Shown here: positions 32,451 to 41,343 of the stretch, piece after piece | Position numbering within the stretch: position 1 is the first letter of the stretch | Layout: every line of letters starts with the position of its first letter | From: Corynebacterium faecale | Lineage (GTDB): Bacteria > Actinomycetota > Actinomycetes > Mycobacteriales > Mycobacteriaceae | DNA: 64,000 nt | Reading direction: 5' to 3' | Assembly: GCF_030408735.1 (NCBI RefSeq) | Contig: NZ_CP047204.1 | Location: 868,001 to 932,000 of the forward strand | Translations under genes and position numbers: made by a program | The notes under the pieces: generated by a model | Told to the model about the DNA's origin: nothing | Database searches by the model: none | Seen by the model: only the letters and a program-made list of their open reading frames with translations

Positions 32451-33977
32451 ATGCAGCTGCCAAAGGTTGACCGTCGGATGTTCTTCAAGGGCACAGGAGT
32501 GGTGGTGGCATCCCTCGCCGCCTCCCGGTTCCTGGCGGCCTGCTCCACTGATTCCATTCCGCGCGGTTATGGCGGTGAACCCCGCCCACTCCCGATTCCA
32601 CCATTGGCAGAGGGGGAACGGGACGGAAATAGGATTACCTACCGGCTCAACGCCCAGGCGGGACAGAGTCAGATTCTCCCCGATGTGGCCACCAGCACCT
32701 GGGGCTTCAACGGCGCGCACCTGGGCCCCACCCTCACCGCGCGACAAGGCGATGAGGTCACTGTGGAGATCACCAATCAGCTGGATGAGATGACCACCAT
32801 CCACTGGCACGGTATGAAACTGCCAGGCCAAGCCGATGGTGGGCCACATTCTCCCATTGAACCGGGGGAGACCTGGTCACCCAGCTGGACGGTGACCAAC
32901 ACCGCCGCCACACTCTGGTACCACCCACACCCGCACGGACTCACCGGGTTGCACGCCTACCGTGGCCTGGCAGGGGCCTTCGTCATTGAGGATGAGGTCT
33001 CTGATTCCCTCGATATCCCCACAGACTACGGGGTGGATGACATCCCCCTGGTGCTCATGGATCACCGCTTCCACGAGGACGGTTCCCTGGATGAGGAGGA
33101 TCTCCCGGATTTGGGTCTGCTCGGTGATACCCCCACCGTCAATGGCATCACCAATGCCCATTTTGATGCCACGACGCGCCGGGTGAGGTTCCGTGTGCTT
33201 GATGGTTCCAACATGCGGTTTTTCAACCTGCAGTTCTCCGATGACCGCCCCTTCCAGGTGATTGCCAGTGATTCAGGGTTTCTCGCCGAGCCACGCGAGG
33301 TGACCAGCCTGATCATCGGCCCCGGTGAACGATGGGAGATCCTGGTTGATCTGGAACCAGGCGAGGACATCACCCTCCGGTCGGGGGCGTTCCCCGAGAA
33401 CTTTGGAGTCCCTGATGATGAGTACACCCCGGATTTCGGCTTCGCGGATTCCTTCGACCTGCTCACCATCGCCGGCCCCGCTGAAGACGCAGCACAGGCC
33501 CCCGCCATCCCCGGGGTGCTGGACCCGGCAGCCCGCCAGGAACCCGATCTCATCGACGCCCCTGAGCGGACCTTCATCCTCAACACTTTTTCCATCAATG
33601 ACCAGATGATGGATATGCAGCGGGTGGATGTGGTCATTGATCACGAGGGGCCGGAGATTTGGGAGGTCACCAATGACAACTCGGACTGGCCACATAACTT
33701 CCACATCCACAACGCGCGTTTCCGGGTGCTCTCATTGGTAGGCACCGACGTGGAAGTTCCCACCGAGGGGTGGAAGGATACGGTCAGCCTGCCCCCGGGA
33801 GCTACCACCCGCCTGGCTGTGGAATTCGGATACTATCCCGATCCGGCCTGGCCCTACATGTATCACTGTCACATGCTCTACCACGAGGACCAGGGAATGA
33901 TGGGCCAGTTCATCATTGTGGAGCCCGGCGGCCAGCCGGCGGAACAATTAGGACACGGTGAGTCCCACGCCCATTAG
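32451..33977 (+). CDS. Tat-exported multicopper oxidase, lipoprotein-like
   Basis: A 508-residue laccase/CueO-type oxidase. The N-terminus DRRMFFKGTG is a twin-arginine signal; the hydrophobic core ends in FLAAC, a lipobox with Cys31. The four copper-ligand segments are HWHGMKLPG, WYHPHPHGLTGLHAY, NFHIHNARF and YHCHMLYHEDQGMM, the last giving the type 1 Cys-His ligands and a Met after them. No Met-rich insert typical of E. coli CueO is visible. It probably oxidises Cu(I) or another metal or phenol at the cell surface. C. glutamicum has a copper-responsive homologue beside the same ABC and two-component genes, as I recall. Confidence 0.88.
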   Translation: MQLPKVDRRMFFKGTGVVVASLAASRFLAACSTDSIPRGYGGEPRPLPIPPLAEGERDGNRITYRLNAQAGQSQILPDVATSTWGFNGAHLGPTLTARQGDEVTVEITNQLDEMTTIHWHGMKLPGQADGGPHSPIEPGETWSPSWTVTNTAATLWYHPHPHGLTGLHAYRGLAGAFVIEDEVSDSLDIPTDYGVDDIPLVLMDHRFHEDGSLDEEDLPDLGLLGDTPTVNGITNAHFDATTRRVRFRVLDGSNMRFFNLQFSDDRPFQVIASDSGFLAEPREVTSLIIGPGERWEILVDLEPGEDITLRSGAFPENFGVPDDEYTPDFGFADSFDLLTIAGPAEDAAQAPAIPGVLDPAARQEPDLIDAPERTFILNTFSINDQMMDMQRVDVVIDHEGPEIWEVTNDNSDWPHNFHIHNARFRVLSLVGTDVEVPTEGWKDTVSLPPGATTRLAVEFGYYPDPAWPYMYHCHMLYHEDQGMMGQFIIVEPGGQPAEQLGHGESHAH

Positions 33978-34108
33978 CACCACGTGGGGTGAAAGGGGCG
34001 TCGATAAGCACACATGACATTTGTCATGCCAGATGCGTGACACCATGAACCGGCACTCCTGACATATGGCTCTACCTGCATAGACGCTGTGGGGGAAGAA
34101 TCAGTGTC

Positions 34109-35053
34109 ATGACAAGCACACTGAACCCGCAGAAACTGGACACCGTCATCGAGGTGTCTGATCTCACCCGCACCTACGGCACCGGTGACAAGACCTATGA
34201 CGCAGTGAAAAGCTCCACCTTCCATGTGCGGCGGGGGGAGGTGTTCGGTCTCCTTGGAACCAATGGGGCGGGTAAGACCTCCACCCTGGAGGTGCTGGAA
34301 GGACTTGTTGCGCCCACCAGCGGTGAGGTCCGCATCAACGGGCTGGATCCGCTGCACGACCGCGCGACGCTGCGCCCAGAACTCGGCATCATGCTGCAGT
34401 CCGGTGGCCTGCCGTCCCAGCTGACCGTGCAGGAGACCATGGAGATGTGGCACGGCACGTGCTCCCACCCACGCGAAATCAACGACGTGCTTGTCGACGT
34501 CTCCCTCACCCACCGCACGGACGTCAAGGTCGGCTCGTTATCAGGTGGCGAACAACGTCGCCTGGATCTGGCCTGCGCCCTGCTCGGCGATCCTTCGATC
34601 CTGTTCCTGGACGAGCCGACCACCGGCCTGGACCCGGAATCACGCCGGCAGACCTGGGAGCTGCTGCGCACCTTGAAAGACCGCGGTGTCACCATGATCC
34701 TGACCACCCATTACCTGGAGGAGGCGGAATTCCTCGCTGATCGGCTCGCCATCATGCATGCCGGTGAGATCGCGGTGGAGGGCACACTCCGGGAACTGAT
34801 CGCGCAGGTGAGCTCAGAGATCAGGTTCACCATCTCAAGCTCCATTCCGGAGCTACCCAACCTCAACGGAGCGCGGGTTGCCCATGAATCCGACCGGGTG
34901 ATCATCTCCACCCGTCAGCTGCAGGCCCACACCCTGGAACTGCTGCAGTGGGCGGATACCCACGGGGTGCAGCTCACCGGTTTCGCCGCCCGCCCGGCAA
35001 CGCTGGAATCAGTGTTCATGGACATCGCTGGACCCGTCACCGCCTCGAATTAA
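34109..35053 (+). CDS. ABC-2 type exporter, ATP-binding subunit
   Basis: A 314-residue ATPase of the DrrA/CcmA group. Walker A GTNGAGKTST near residues 50-59, Q-loop LQSGGLPSQLT, signature LSGGEQRRLDLA near 145, Walker B ILFLDEPTTGLD near 168-179 and the switch His in LTTHYLEEAE. The extra C-terminal domain (residues 230-314) is usual for drug and antibiotic exporters. It forms one operon with the following permease and then the two-component genes, suggesting that the exporter is the target of that sensor. Confidence 0.92.
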   Translation: MTSTLNPQKLDTVIEVSDLTRTYGTGDKTYDAVKSSTFHVRRGEVFGLLGTNGAGKTSTLEVLEGLVAPTSGEVRINGLDPLHDRATLRPELGIMLQSGGLPSQLTVQETMEMWHGTCSHPREINDVLVDVSLTHRTDVKVGSLSGGEQRRLDLACALLGDPSILFLDEPTTGLDPESRRQTWELLRTLKDRGVTMILTTHYLEEAEFLADRLAIMHAGEIAVEGTLRELIAQVSSEIRFTISSSIPELPNLNGARVAHESDRVIISTRQLQAHTLELLQWADTHGVQLTGFAARPATLESVFMDIAGPVTASN

Positions 35054-35080
35054 CCCCACCTGCAACCAAGGAGAACACCC

Positions 35081-35911
35081 GTGAGTACCGCAACCCCGAT
35101 GATGAGACCTGGCGCCCGCACCACCCGCAGCACCTCCGCATCCCGATTAAAAGCACTGGGCACCGCTGAATGGATGCAGTTCCGCCGCAATAAAACCCTG
35201 CTGTTCATGGCCACCATCTTTCCCCTCGGCATCCCACTGGTGCTCTTCAGCATCGGTGGCCGCGGCGCGATAGAAGCCGCCAACACCTTCGATATCTTCG
35301 TGCTGTACACGCTGCTGTTCGTGCAGTTCTACACGGTGTTGTCCATGGTGACCACCCGCCGCGATGAACGTGTGCTCAAACGGCTGCGCACCGGTGAAGC
35401 CAGGGACTGGGAGATCCTGGGCGCGATCTGCATCCCGGGCGCCCTGTTGACCATTGCCTTCTCCATCGCCATCATTCCCATCCTGATGCTGATGGGAGCA
35501 CCCGCCCCGGTCAACCTGATCCCGCTTGTGCTCGCTGTTGTCCTCGGACTGATCCTGGTTAGTGCGCTCGCGTTTGTCACCAGTGCGTTCACCCGTAATG
35601 CCGAAGCCGCCCAGTTGACCTCACTGCCGGTGTTCACCATCGCCATGGCGGGACTCGGCACGCTCCGTCCTGTTTTCGGTGATGGCATTTTCGCAGACAT
35701 CATCAGCTACACCCCCTTCGCACTGATCAGTGACCTGGCCCAGTTTGGCTGGGCGGGCAACACCTTCCCAGACGCTATGGCCGATGTTGCACCTCTAGAT
35801 TTCACCGGTGTGCTGGGAGCCTCTGTGCAACCACTGCTGATCGTGGTGGTCTGGGTTGTGCTGGCGGTGCTGGCCATGATGAAGACGATGCGCTGGGATA
35901 CCCACCGCTAA
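35081..35911 (+). CDS. ABC-2 type exporter, membrane subunit
   Basis: A 276-residue permease with six hydrophobic segments: TM1 near residues 45-65, TM2 65-85, then TM3-5 from about 110 to 200, and TM6 at the C-terminus. The linker TTRRDERVLKRLRTGEARDWEILG after TM2 is the conserved coupling region of DrrB/ABC-2 proteins. Starts with GTG preceded by AAGGAGAAC. It follows the ATPase by 27 bases and precedes the sensor kinase by 12, so all four genes appear cotranscribed. The cargo is unknown; antibiotics, lipids or peptides are usual. Confidence 0.9.
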   Translation: MSTATPMMRPGARTTRSTSASRLKALGTAEWMQFRRNKTLLFMATIFPLGIPLVLFSIGGRGAIEAANTFDIFVLYTLLFVQFYTVLSMVTTRRDERVLKRLRTGEARDWEILGAICIPGALLTIAFSIAIIPILMLMGAPAPVNLIPLVLAVVLGLILVSALAFVTSAFTRNAEAAQLTSLPVFTIAMAGLGTLRPVFGDGIFADIISYTPFALISDLAQFGWAGNTFPDAMADVAPLDFTGVLGASVQPLLIVVVWVVLAVLAMMKTMRWDTHR

Positions 35912-35923
35912 TATGAGGTTCTA

Positions 35924-37123
35924 ATGACTGACACCATTTCGGCCAGACTGGACAACCTCATTACCCCGCTGCACCGGTGGCGGGGTCTTGGTGGTGTGGG
36001 GAAGTACGCCCTGTACACCAGGGTGTCCCTGCAGCTCATCCCCGTGTCGGTGGCGCTGGGTTATCTGGTGGCTGTGATCAATGCTGTGCCAACAATGGAC
36101 ATTGCACCATGGCGGATGGTGGTGGGTAGTGGCTATATCCTGCTTCTCCTCGCCTTCGCCATCGGGGTTTTTGAACTCCACCCGGATCTGAACACCCGTG
36201 AACGCCGCCCGGTGGGTCCAGTTTTCCGCCTGGGGTTAATTTTCACCCTGCTGGGATTTGCGGGTTCCCTGGCACTTCAACATCCCGCATTCCAACCGGT
36301 TGAGCGGCAGGCTGCGGCCATCGTCTCAGTCCTGTCCCTGTTTGTCTTGTGCTTTGTATATGTTCCATGGTTGAGATACCGCTGGATCATCATCATCGGA
36401 TTGACCGCAACGGCGGGGTTCCTCATGGGGGCGACCATCCCGGACTCCTACTGGTGGTGGATCATGCCACCTCTGATGACCGTGACCGTGCGCATGTCCA
36501 TCTGGACCGTCAATGTGATGAAAGAGGTGGAACGTTCCCGTGAACTCGAGGCCTCCCTGCGGGTCACAGAGGAACGTCTGCGTTTCGCACAGGAACTCCA
36601 CGACACCCTGGGACAACACCTGGCCGCGATGTCCCTGAAATCCGAACTGGCCCTCGCACTGGCCAAACGCGGTGATGACCGCCTCGAGGGTGAACTCCGT
36701 GACCTGCAGAAACTCACCCGCGTGTCCATGTCCCAGATGCGTGAGGTGGTGCAGGGTTACCGCTCCATCAACCTGGCCACCGAGGTGGAAGGCGCAAAAA
36801 GCCTGCTTAACGACGCCCGCATCACCCTCCGCATACACGGCGCGGTTGATCAGGTTCCAGCGCCCCAACGTGAACTGGCAGCATGGCTGGTGCGCGAGGC
36901 GACCACCAATGTGCTGCGACACTCTGACGCAACCCATGTTGATCTTGATCTGTCCGCATCCGAGGTGCGTATGACCAATGACGGGGTGACCACCGCTATG
37001 GGAAGGCTCTCCGGACTGGATGCCCTGAGACAACGAGCGCAGGCCGCCGGTGTATCGCTCCGGGTCGCCTGCGAGGGGGGCCAGTTCACCGTCCGATTAA
37101 TCCCAGAAGGAGACGCTGTCTGA
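35924..37123 (+). CDS. NarL-type sensor histidine kinase
   Basis: A 399-residue membrane kinase with about six hydrophobic segments in residues 30-195 and no large extracellular loop, so it probably senses the membrane or signals through the ABC exporter. His226 in RFAQELHDTLGQHL is the phosphorylation site of the HisKA_3 type. The ATPase domain begins near 300: WLVREATTNVLRHSDATHVDL is the N box; the rest is compact. It corresponds by position to the CgtS10 sensor of C. glutamicum, as I recall. Stop and start codons overlap by one base with the response regulator. Confidence 0.88.
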   Translation: MTDTISARLDNLITPLHRWRGLGGVGKYALYTRVSLQLIPVSVALGYLVAVINAVPTMDIAPWRMVVGSGYILLLLAFAIGVFELHPDLNTRERRPVGPVFRLGLIFTLLGFAGSLALQHPAFQPVERQAAAIVSVLSLFVLCFVYVPWLRYRWIIIIGLTATAGFLMGATIPDSYWWWIMPPLMTVTVRMSIWTVNVMKEVERSRELEASLRVTEERLRFAQELHDTLGQHLAAMSLKSELALALAKRGDDRLEGELRDLQKLTRVSMSQMREVVQGYRSINLATEVEGAKSLLNDARITLRIHGAVDQVPAPQRELAAWLVREATTNVLRHSDATHVDLDLSASEVRMTNDGVTTAMGRLSGLDALRQRAQAAGVSLRVACEGGQFTVRLIPEGDAV

Positions 37124-37746
37124 TGATCACCATCGCCATTGCTGATGATGAGGCCCTGGTGGCCAGTTCGCTTGCCACCCTGCTGGGCCTGGAGGAGGAT
37201 CTTCAGGTGGCAGCGGTGTGCGGTTCCGGTGAGGACATGCTGGCCTGGTGGCGAAAGAGACTCACCCAGGGTGAGATGCGTGCTGATGTGTGCGTGCTCG
37301 ATCTCCAACTCGGTGGTATCGATGGCATTGACACCGCCATTCAACTGCGTGAGCTGACACCGGATCTCCCGGTCCTGATCGTCACCAGCCATGCGCGGCC
37401 CCGCCAACTCAAGCGTGCGCTCGCCAATGGCATTCTGGGTTTCCTGCCCAAGACCTCCACTGCAGAAGACTTCGCCGGGGCTATCCGGAATGTTTATACA
37501 GGTCGCCGGTATATCGATCCGGAGTTGGCTGCGCTGACCATCAGTGCTGGCGAATCCCCGCTCACCGAACGCGAGGAGGAAGTACTGGAGCTGGCCGGTA
37601 GAGGATGGAGCGTGGAAGAGATCGCGGCTGCGGTTTATCTGGCACCGGGCACCACCCGGAACTACCTGTCACAGGCCATGGGCAAGGTCGGTGCCCAGAA
37701 CCGTTTCGAAGCCTTCACCCGCGCCCGTGAGCTGGGATGGCTATAG
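37123..37746 (+). CDS. NarL/FixJ-family response regulator
   Basis: A 207-residue DNA-binding regulator. The receiver domain (residues 1-120) has the acidic pair DDE at 8-10, the phosphoacceptor Asp60 in VCVLDLQLGG, Thr in VTSHARP and Lys in FLPKTS. The LuxR-type HTH at the C-terminus reads LTEREEEVLELAGRGWSVEEIAAAVYLAPGTTRNYLSQAMGKV. It overlaps the sensor gene by a single base (TGATG), so translation is coupled. Expected targets are the upstream ABC exporter operon and possibly the multicopper oxidase; this is inferred from order only. Confidence 0.9.
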   Translation: MITIAIADDEALVASSLATLLGLEEDLQVAAVCGSGEDMLAWWRKRLTQGEMRADVCVLDLQLGGIDGIDTAIQLRELTPDLPVLIVTSHARPRQLKRALANGILGFLPKTSTAEDFAGAIRNVYTGRRYIDPELAALTISAGESPLTEREEEVLELAGRGWSVEEIAAAVYLAPGTTRNYLSQAMGKVGAQNRFEAFTRARELGWL

Positions 37747-37756
37747 CCTGATACTT

Positions 37757-38647
37757 GTGGATCTAGAGACGTGGCATCTTAAACACCCTGAACGTGGAAT
37801 CATCGAGGCACACATCGGGCCAGCAGTGTTGCTCAGCGAGATTGATCCCGGGTTTCCGGTTGATGAATCTGAGAGTGCGCCCGCACCTGTGGATTCTGAT
37901 GAACAGGCTTCCACAGCGGATGAGAAACTCAAAGAATATGTGCTGGACGATATTAAACGGCATGTCCTGGTCCTGGTAGATGGTCAACCGGTGGCGCGGT
38001 TGAAAACCCTCAAGAATGCGCGGGTATCTCTGGCCCCGGAAAATACTGACAAACTTCAAAACGGCAAGTTCACTGAACCGATCCCGGTGCTACAAGGGCC
38101 GTTGTTGAAATTGGAGAGCAATGCGGTTGATTCCTGGGTGCGCACCATTGTGTACAAGGAGCAGGGCAGCCCGGGTGTTGATCTCGACCCGCCGACGGGA
38201 TCGCAGGCGGCCCGACGTTTCGCTGCGATGGCGGCCTCCCCATGGAAAAGGGTTATCTACCCGCTTGCGGGAGGGCTCAGCAAAGGTGGGTGGGCCCTGG
38301 GAGTACTCATTGTAGGGCCGTTTGTGGTGAGGTTTATCAGTCAAATTATCACCTGGATTGTTGAGCGACTCCCGGACTTTGAGATCCCGTGGCCCAATTG
38401 GTCAATTCCCTGGCCAGATATCACTATCCCGTGGCCGGAGTGGAATCTGCCTCGCCTTGATCTTCCTACGATAGATATCCCGCCGTGGCTTGAATTTCTC
38501 CTGGAGTATTCCAAGGTGTGGGTGCCGATGATCATCGGGTTGTTCATCGGCATGATTGCGGTGAGGCGATACCGAAAATCGCGTGAACTTAAAAAGAAAT
38601 GGCAGCGTGAGTCTGAAGCGGGGGATGAACAACGGACCCCCTCGTGA
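37757..38647 (+). CDS. Hypothetical membrane protein with Ile-Pro-Trp-Pro repeats
   Basis: About 296 residues from the GTG at 37757. The N-terminal ~165 residues are soluble and acidic in part. A hydrophobic segment (ALGVLIVGPFVVRFISQIITW) is followed by an unusual run of about 45 residues in which IPWPNWS, IPWPDIT and IPWPEWN repeat, then LPRLDL and IPPWLEF, and a second TM (VWVPMIIGLFIGMIAVR) with a basic tail. The repeat would form a Trp/Pro-rich hairpin between two membrane spans. No known function. An open frame further upstream overlaps the response regulator and lacks a likely start there; the GTG lies ten bases after the regulator's stop. No ribosome site is clear. Confidence 0.65.
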   Translation: MDLETWHLKHPERGIIEAHIGPAVLLSEIDPGFPVDESESAPAPVDSDEQASTADEKLKEYVLDDIKRHVLVLVDGQPVARLKTLKNARVSLAPENTDKLQNGKFTEPIPVLQGPLLKLESNAVDSWVRTIVYKEQGSPGVDLDPPTGSQAARRFAAMAASPWKRVIYPLAGGLSKGGWALGVLIVGPFVVRFISQIITWIVERLPDFEIPWPNWSIPWPDITIPWPEWNLPRLDLPTIDIPPWLEFLLEYSKVWVPMIIGLFIGMIAVRRYRKSRELKKKWQRESEAGDEQRTPS

Positions 38648-38710
38648 CGGAGAGGGGCCATCGCTAACGCGACAACCGCAGTGGTAGTGCCACGCTCATG
38701 TACCGGGGGT

Positions 38711-38845
38711 TTAGAAGGACAGGAGTCCCAATAGGGTGGTGATGACAACAGCCGGTAGGTAGGTTTCGCGGGGGAGTCCGGTTGAGAGGGCCCAGTTGGT
38801 GGCCCACATGTCGAACCAGATATTGGCGGCGGCGACGGGATCCAT
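38711..38845 (-). CDS. Small hydrophobic protein, 44 residues
   Basis: MDPVAAANIWFDMW begins a 44-residue peptide that ends in a hydrophobic stretch AVVITTLLGLLSF. AAGGAG lies four bases before the ATG, which is the main reason to accept it. An upstream continuation of the frame to 38995 has no ribosome site. The size and amphipathic/hydrophobic make-up recall the tiny secreted or envelope peptides of corynebacteria such as PorA/PorH, but there is no sequence match that I can point to. Function unknown; it may be spurious. Confidence 0.45.
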   Translation of the reverse strand: MDPVAAANIWFDMWATNWALSTGLPRETYLPAVVITTLLGLLSF

Positions 38846-39038
38846 GATGCTCCTTAGGGGTGGCGACGGCAGATTACCGTTAGTGATTGATGTCACATTT
38901 TCTAGTGTTAATATTATCTGCACCAGGGCTGTTTTGCCCTCAAAGGTAGATACTTTTAGCAGCTTGTGCCCAATCTGTGACCATTCATGGAGCATTGATC
39001 CAGTGCTGCATGCGGGTGACCTATGGGAGGATTAGGTC

Positions 39039-40226
39039 GTGGTACAGCCCAGCGAATATCTGAACGCAACACTGATAGCAGCGGACACCGACACCTCGGG
39101 CCGCGAAATCAATGTGGATAAACTCCGCCCGCTTTCCTCCGCGGGGTGGCGCCTGGCGATCAAACGCGTGGCGTGGGAGTTCTACACCGAGCGTCTCTGG
39201 GATCTGGGTGCACTGCTGACCTATTTCTCTGTGCTGTCGTTGGCTCCCGCCCTGTTGGTGTCCTATTCGCTGATCACCCTGATTCTGGCCAGTGGGCCCC
39301 TGGAGGTGTTGGACCGGACACGGAGTGTGATTGACCAGTATATTGCGGAGGAGCAACGCGATATCGTCCTCAGCGTGGTGGATGCCGTCGCGGGATCAGC
39401 ATCCGCCGGCAGGGTCGGTCTGATCGTGGGCATCGTGGTGGCATTGTGGACCTCATCCGCGTACGTTCGGGCCTTCTCCCGGTGTGCCAACACGGTCTAC
39501 GGACGCGCCGAGGGCAGATTCCTGCTGAAGCACTGGTTGATGATGGTCCTGATGAACCTGTCCCTGCTCTTAGGTGCCGTGCTCATCCTGGTGTCCCTGG
39601 TGATCAATGAAACCATCGTCATGCGTCTGGTGGGCCCCCTCGCCGAACCACTCCGGCTGACAGACGTGTTGACCTACCTCACCGACACCTTCATCCCGGT
39701 GTGGAACTGGGTGAAATGGCCCGTGATTTTGGTGGTGCTCATGGTGCTGGTGGCCATGTTGTACCACATTGCTCCCAACGTGAAACCCAGCCGTTTCAAA
39801 TGGCTCAGTGCCGGATCCATCTTCGCCATCCTGGGGATCCTGTTCGCCGGTTGGTGCCTGAGTATCTACTTTGATCGTTTCGCTTCCTTCAACACCTACG
39901 GTGCCGTCGGGTCAGTCATGGCGTTGTTCGTGGGCATGTGGATCTTGAACATCGTGCTCATCGTCGGGCTCAAAATCGATGCCGAGGTCAGTCGCGCCCG
40001 CCAACTGCAGGCAGGACTCCCCGCGGAGGAGAACAACCTGGTGCCGCCGAGATCCATCACCGCAGCTCTTCGAAACAAGCAGAATTATGAAAAAACCGTG
40101 GAGCAGGCCCGCCAGTTCCGTCTCAAACATGTAGCCGAGAATCTGGCAGAGGACAATGAGCCAGAGGAATCTGATGAATCTGCCCGTCAAGGGGCTCATC
40201 GGGTGGTGTGGGCCAGCGAAGAGTAA
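39039..40226 (+). CDS. YihY/UPF0761 (BrkB) family membrane protein
   Basis: A 395-residue protein with six transmembrane segments. WEFYTERLWDLGALLTYFSVLSLAPALLV is the family's hallmark start, followed by LWTSSAYVRAFSRCANTVYG and, further on, VLYHIAPNVKPSRFKW-like region (here MLYHIAPNVKPSRFKWLS). The ~70-residue C-terminal tail is charged. Once annotated as ribonuclease BN, this family is now considered a membrane protein of unknown role, possibly in transport. It starts with GTG and has GGGAGGA nine bases upstream. The IS982-type element is inserted 32 bases after its stop. Confidence 0.85.
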   Translation: MVQPSEYLNATLIAADTDTSGREINVDKLRPLSSAGWRLAIKRVAWEFYTERLWDLGALLTYFSVLSLAPALLVSYSLITLILASGPLEVLDRTRSVIDQYIAEEQRDIVLSVVDAVAGSASAGRVGLIVGIVVALWTSSAYVRAFSRCANTVYGRAEGRFLLKHWLMMVLMNLSLLLGAVLILVSLVINETIVMRLVGPLAEPLRLTDVLTYLTDTFIPVWNWVKWPVILVVLMVLVAMLYHIAPNVKPSRFKWLSAGSIFAILGILFAGWCLSIYFDRFASFNTYGAVGSVMALFVGMWILNIVLIVGLKIDAEVSRARQLQAGLPAEENNLVPPRSITAALRNKQNYEKTVEQARQFRLKHVAENLAEDNEPEESDESARQGAHRVVWASEE

Positions 40227-40258
40227 AGGCTTGAGCAATCCGAGGGGATACCAGGAAA

Positions 40259-40281
40259 TTCTAGATGATTGAGTCCAAGGG
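40259..40281 (+). repeat. Left terminal inverted repeat of the IS element
   Basis: Begins TTCTAGATGATTGAGTCC and continues with AAGGG; perfect complement of 41257-41279 across 23 bases. Confidence 0.9.
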
Positions 40282-40323
40282 GTCCCCGGTGCGTGGCTAC
40301 CGCTAAAAAGGGCGAGAGTGCCC

Positions 40324-41244
40324 ATGATTGAATTTGTGGAAAACAACATAGACACTCTCGCAACAGCACTCTATACCACCTGCGATGACTACCTCAACGC
40401 CCATCCCGAACTCCTCCCGCCACGCCCGAAGATCGGGATCCAACCACGGATCACCGATGCTGAAATCATCACCCTGGCCGTGATGGAATCCCTTCAGGGA
40501 TACACCTCCCAACGCCACTTCATCCGCCACGCCAGAAAACTCTTCACCAGCACATTTCCCTACATCCCCCAACAATCCGGTTACAACAAACGACTCCGGA
40601 AACTCACCACCGTGATACAGCACGTGATGACACACCTGGCCACCTCGACTGGCCTGCTCGATGATGATGTCTGGGTCGTGGACTCCACTCCGGTTGAATG
40701 CGGCCGGTCCCGGGAAACCGTGAAACGATCCGACCTGGCCGGCTACGCCGAGTACGGTTACTGTGCCTCGCATTCCCGGTTTTTCTGGGGATGCCGACTC
40801 CACCTGATTAGTACTTTGCATGGGCTGCCGGTTGGCTACGCACTCACTGGTGCCAAAGCCGATGAACGCGCCACACTGCTGGCGATACTGCAGACAGTTC
40901 CGGTGATTATGCCGACCGGGCAGGTCATCATGGCGGATAAGGGCTATAACGGTGCCTGGCTGGAAGACGAGCTGACAACTGGTGGTGTCGAGTTGCTTCG
41001 CCCGGCCAGGAAAGGGGAAAAACCCAGGCCAGGAAAACAATTCCTGAAACCATTGCGGCAGACTATCGAGTCGGTGTTCAACACGATGAAAAGCCAGCTC
41101 CATCTTGAACAACACGGCAGCCGCACTCCCGGTGGGTTGGTCTGCCAGGTCGTTAAACGCCTGCTGGCATTAACCGCAGCGATCTGGCATAACCACGCCA
41201 CCGGCCAACCTGCCCTGCGATCACTGATCGCCTATGACCACTAA
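40324..41244 (+). CDS. IS982-family DDE transposase
   Basis: A 306-residue transposase, apparently full length and without frameshift. The N-terminal domain contains ITDAEIITLAVMESLQG. The DDE triad is read as Asp in VVDSTPVECGR, Asp in IMADKGYNG and Glu in QTIESVFNTMKSQLHLEQHG, with the YGYCASHSRFFWGCRLHL stretch between. The C-terminal RLLALTAAIWHN is the usual family end. I use the ATG at 40324; a GTG two codons upstream is possible. Intact coding suggests recent activity. Confidence 0.88.
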   Translation: MIEFVENNIDTLATALYTTCDDYLNAHPELLPPRPKIGIQPRITDAEIITLAVMESLQGYTSQRHFIRHARKLFTSTFPYIPQQSGYNKRLRKLTTVIQHVMTHLATSTGLLDDDVWVVDSTPVECGRSRETVKRSDLAGYAEYGYCASHSRFFWGCRLHLISTLHGLPVGYALTGAKADERATLLAILQTVPVIMPTGQVIMADKGYNGAWLEDELTTGGVELLRPARKGEKPRPGKQFLKPLRQTIESVFNTMKSQLHLEQHGSRTPGGLVCQVVKRLLALTAAIWHNHATGQPALRSLIAYDH

Positions 41245-41256
41245 ACCCCCAGCACA

Positions 41257-41279
41257 CCCTTGGACTCAATCATCTAGAA
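41257..41279 (-). repeat. Right terminal inverted repeat of the IS element
   Basis: Starts CCCTTGGACTCAATCATC and ends TAGAA; mirrors the left repeat exactly. Confidence 0.9.
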
Positions 41280-41343
41280 AACTATTACTCCAGTTGTCGT
41301 GGGGTTTTTCTAACCACGTGGCTATTCGCGCTACGCTGATTCC

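Larger units (their letters stand above)
40259..41279 (+). mobile_element. IS982-family insertion sequence, complete
   Basis: About 1,021 bases bounded by perfect 23-base inverted repeats and holding a single intact transposase frame. No obvious target-site duplication is seen directly outside the repeats (flanks AGGAAA and AACTAT), which may mean the true tips are one or two bases different or that the duplication has decayed. It sits between the stop of the YihY gene and the start of the SWIM gene, without disrupting either. Confidence 0.85.

Noticed and set aside
37544..37756. Longer N-terminus for the IPWP-repeat protein
   Set aside because: This part overlaps the response regulator in another frame, with Arg/Pro/Trp-rich composition and no likely start signal; the GTG at 37757 follows the regulator's stop.
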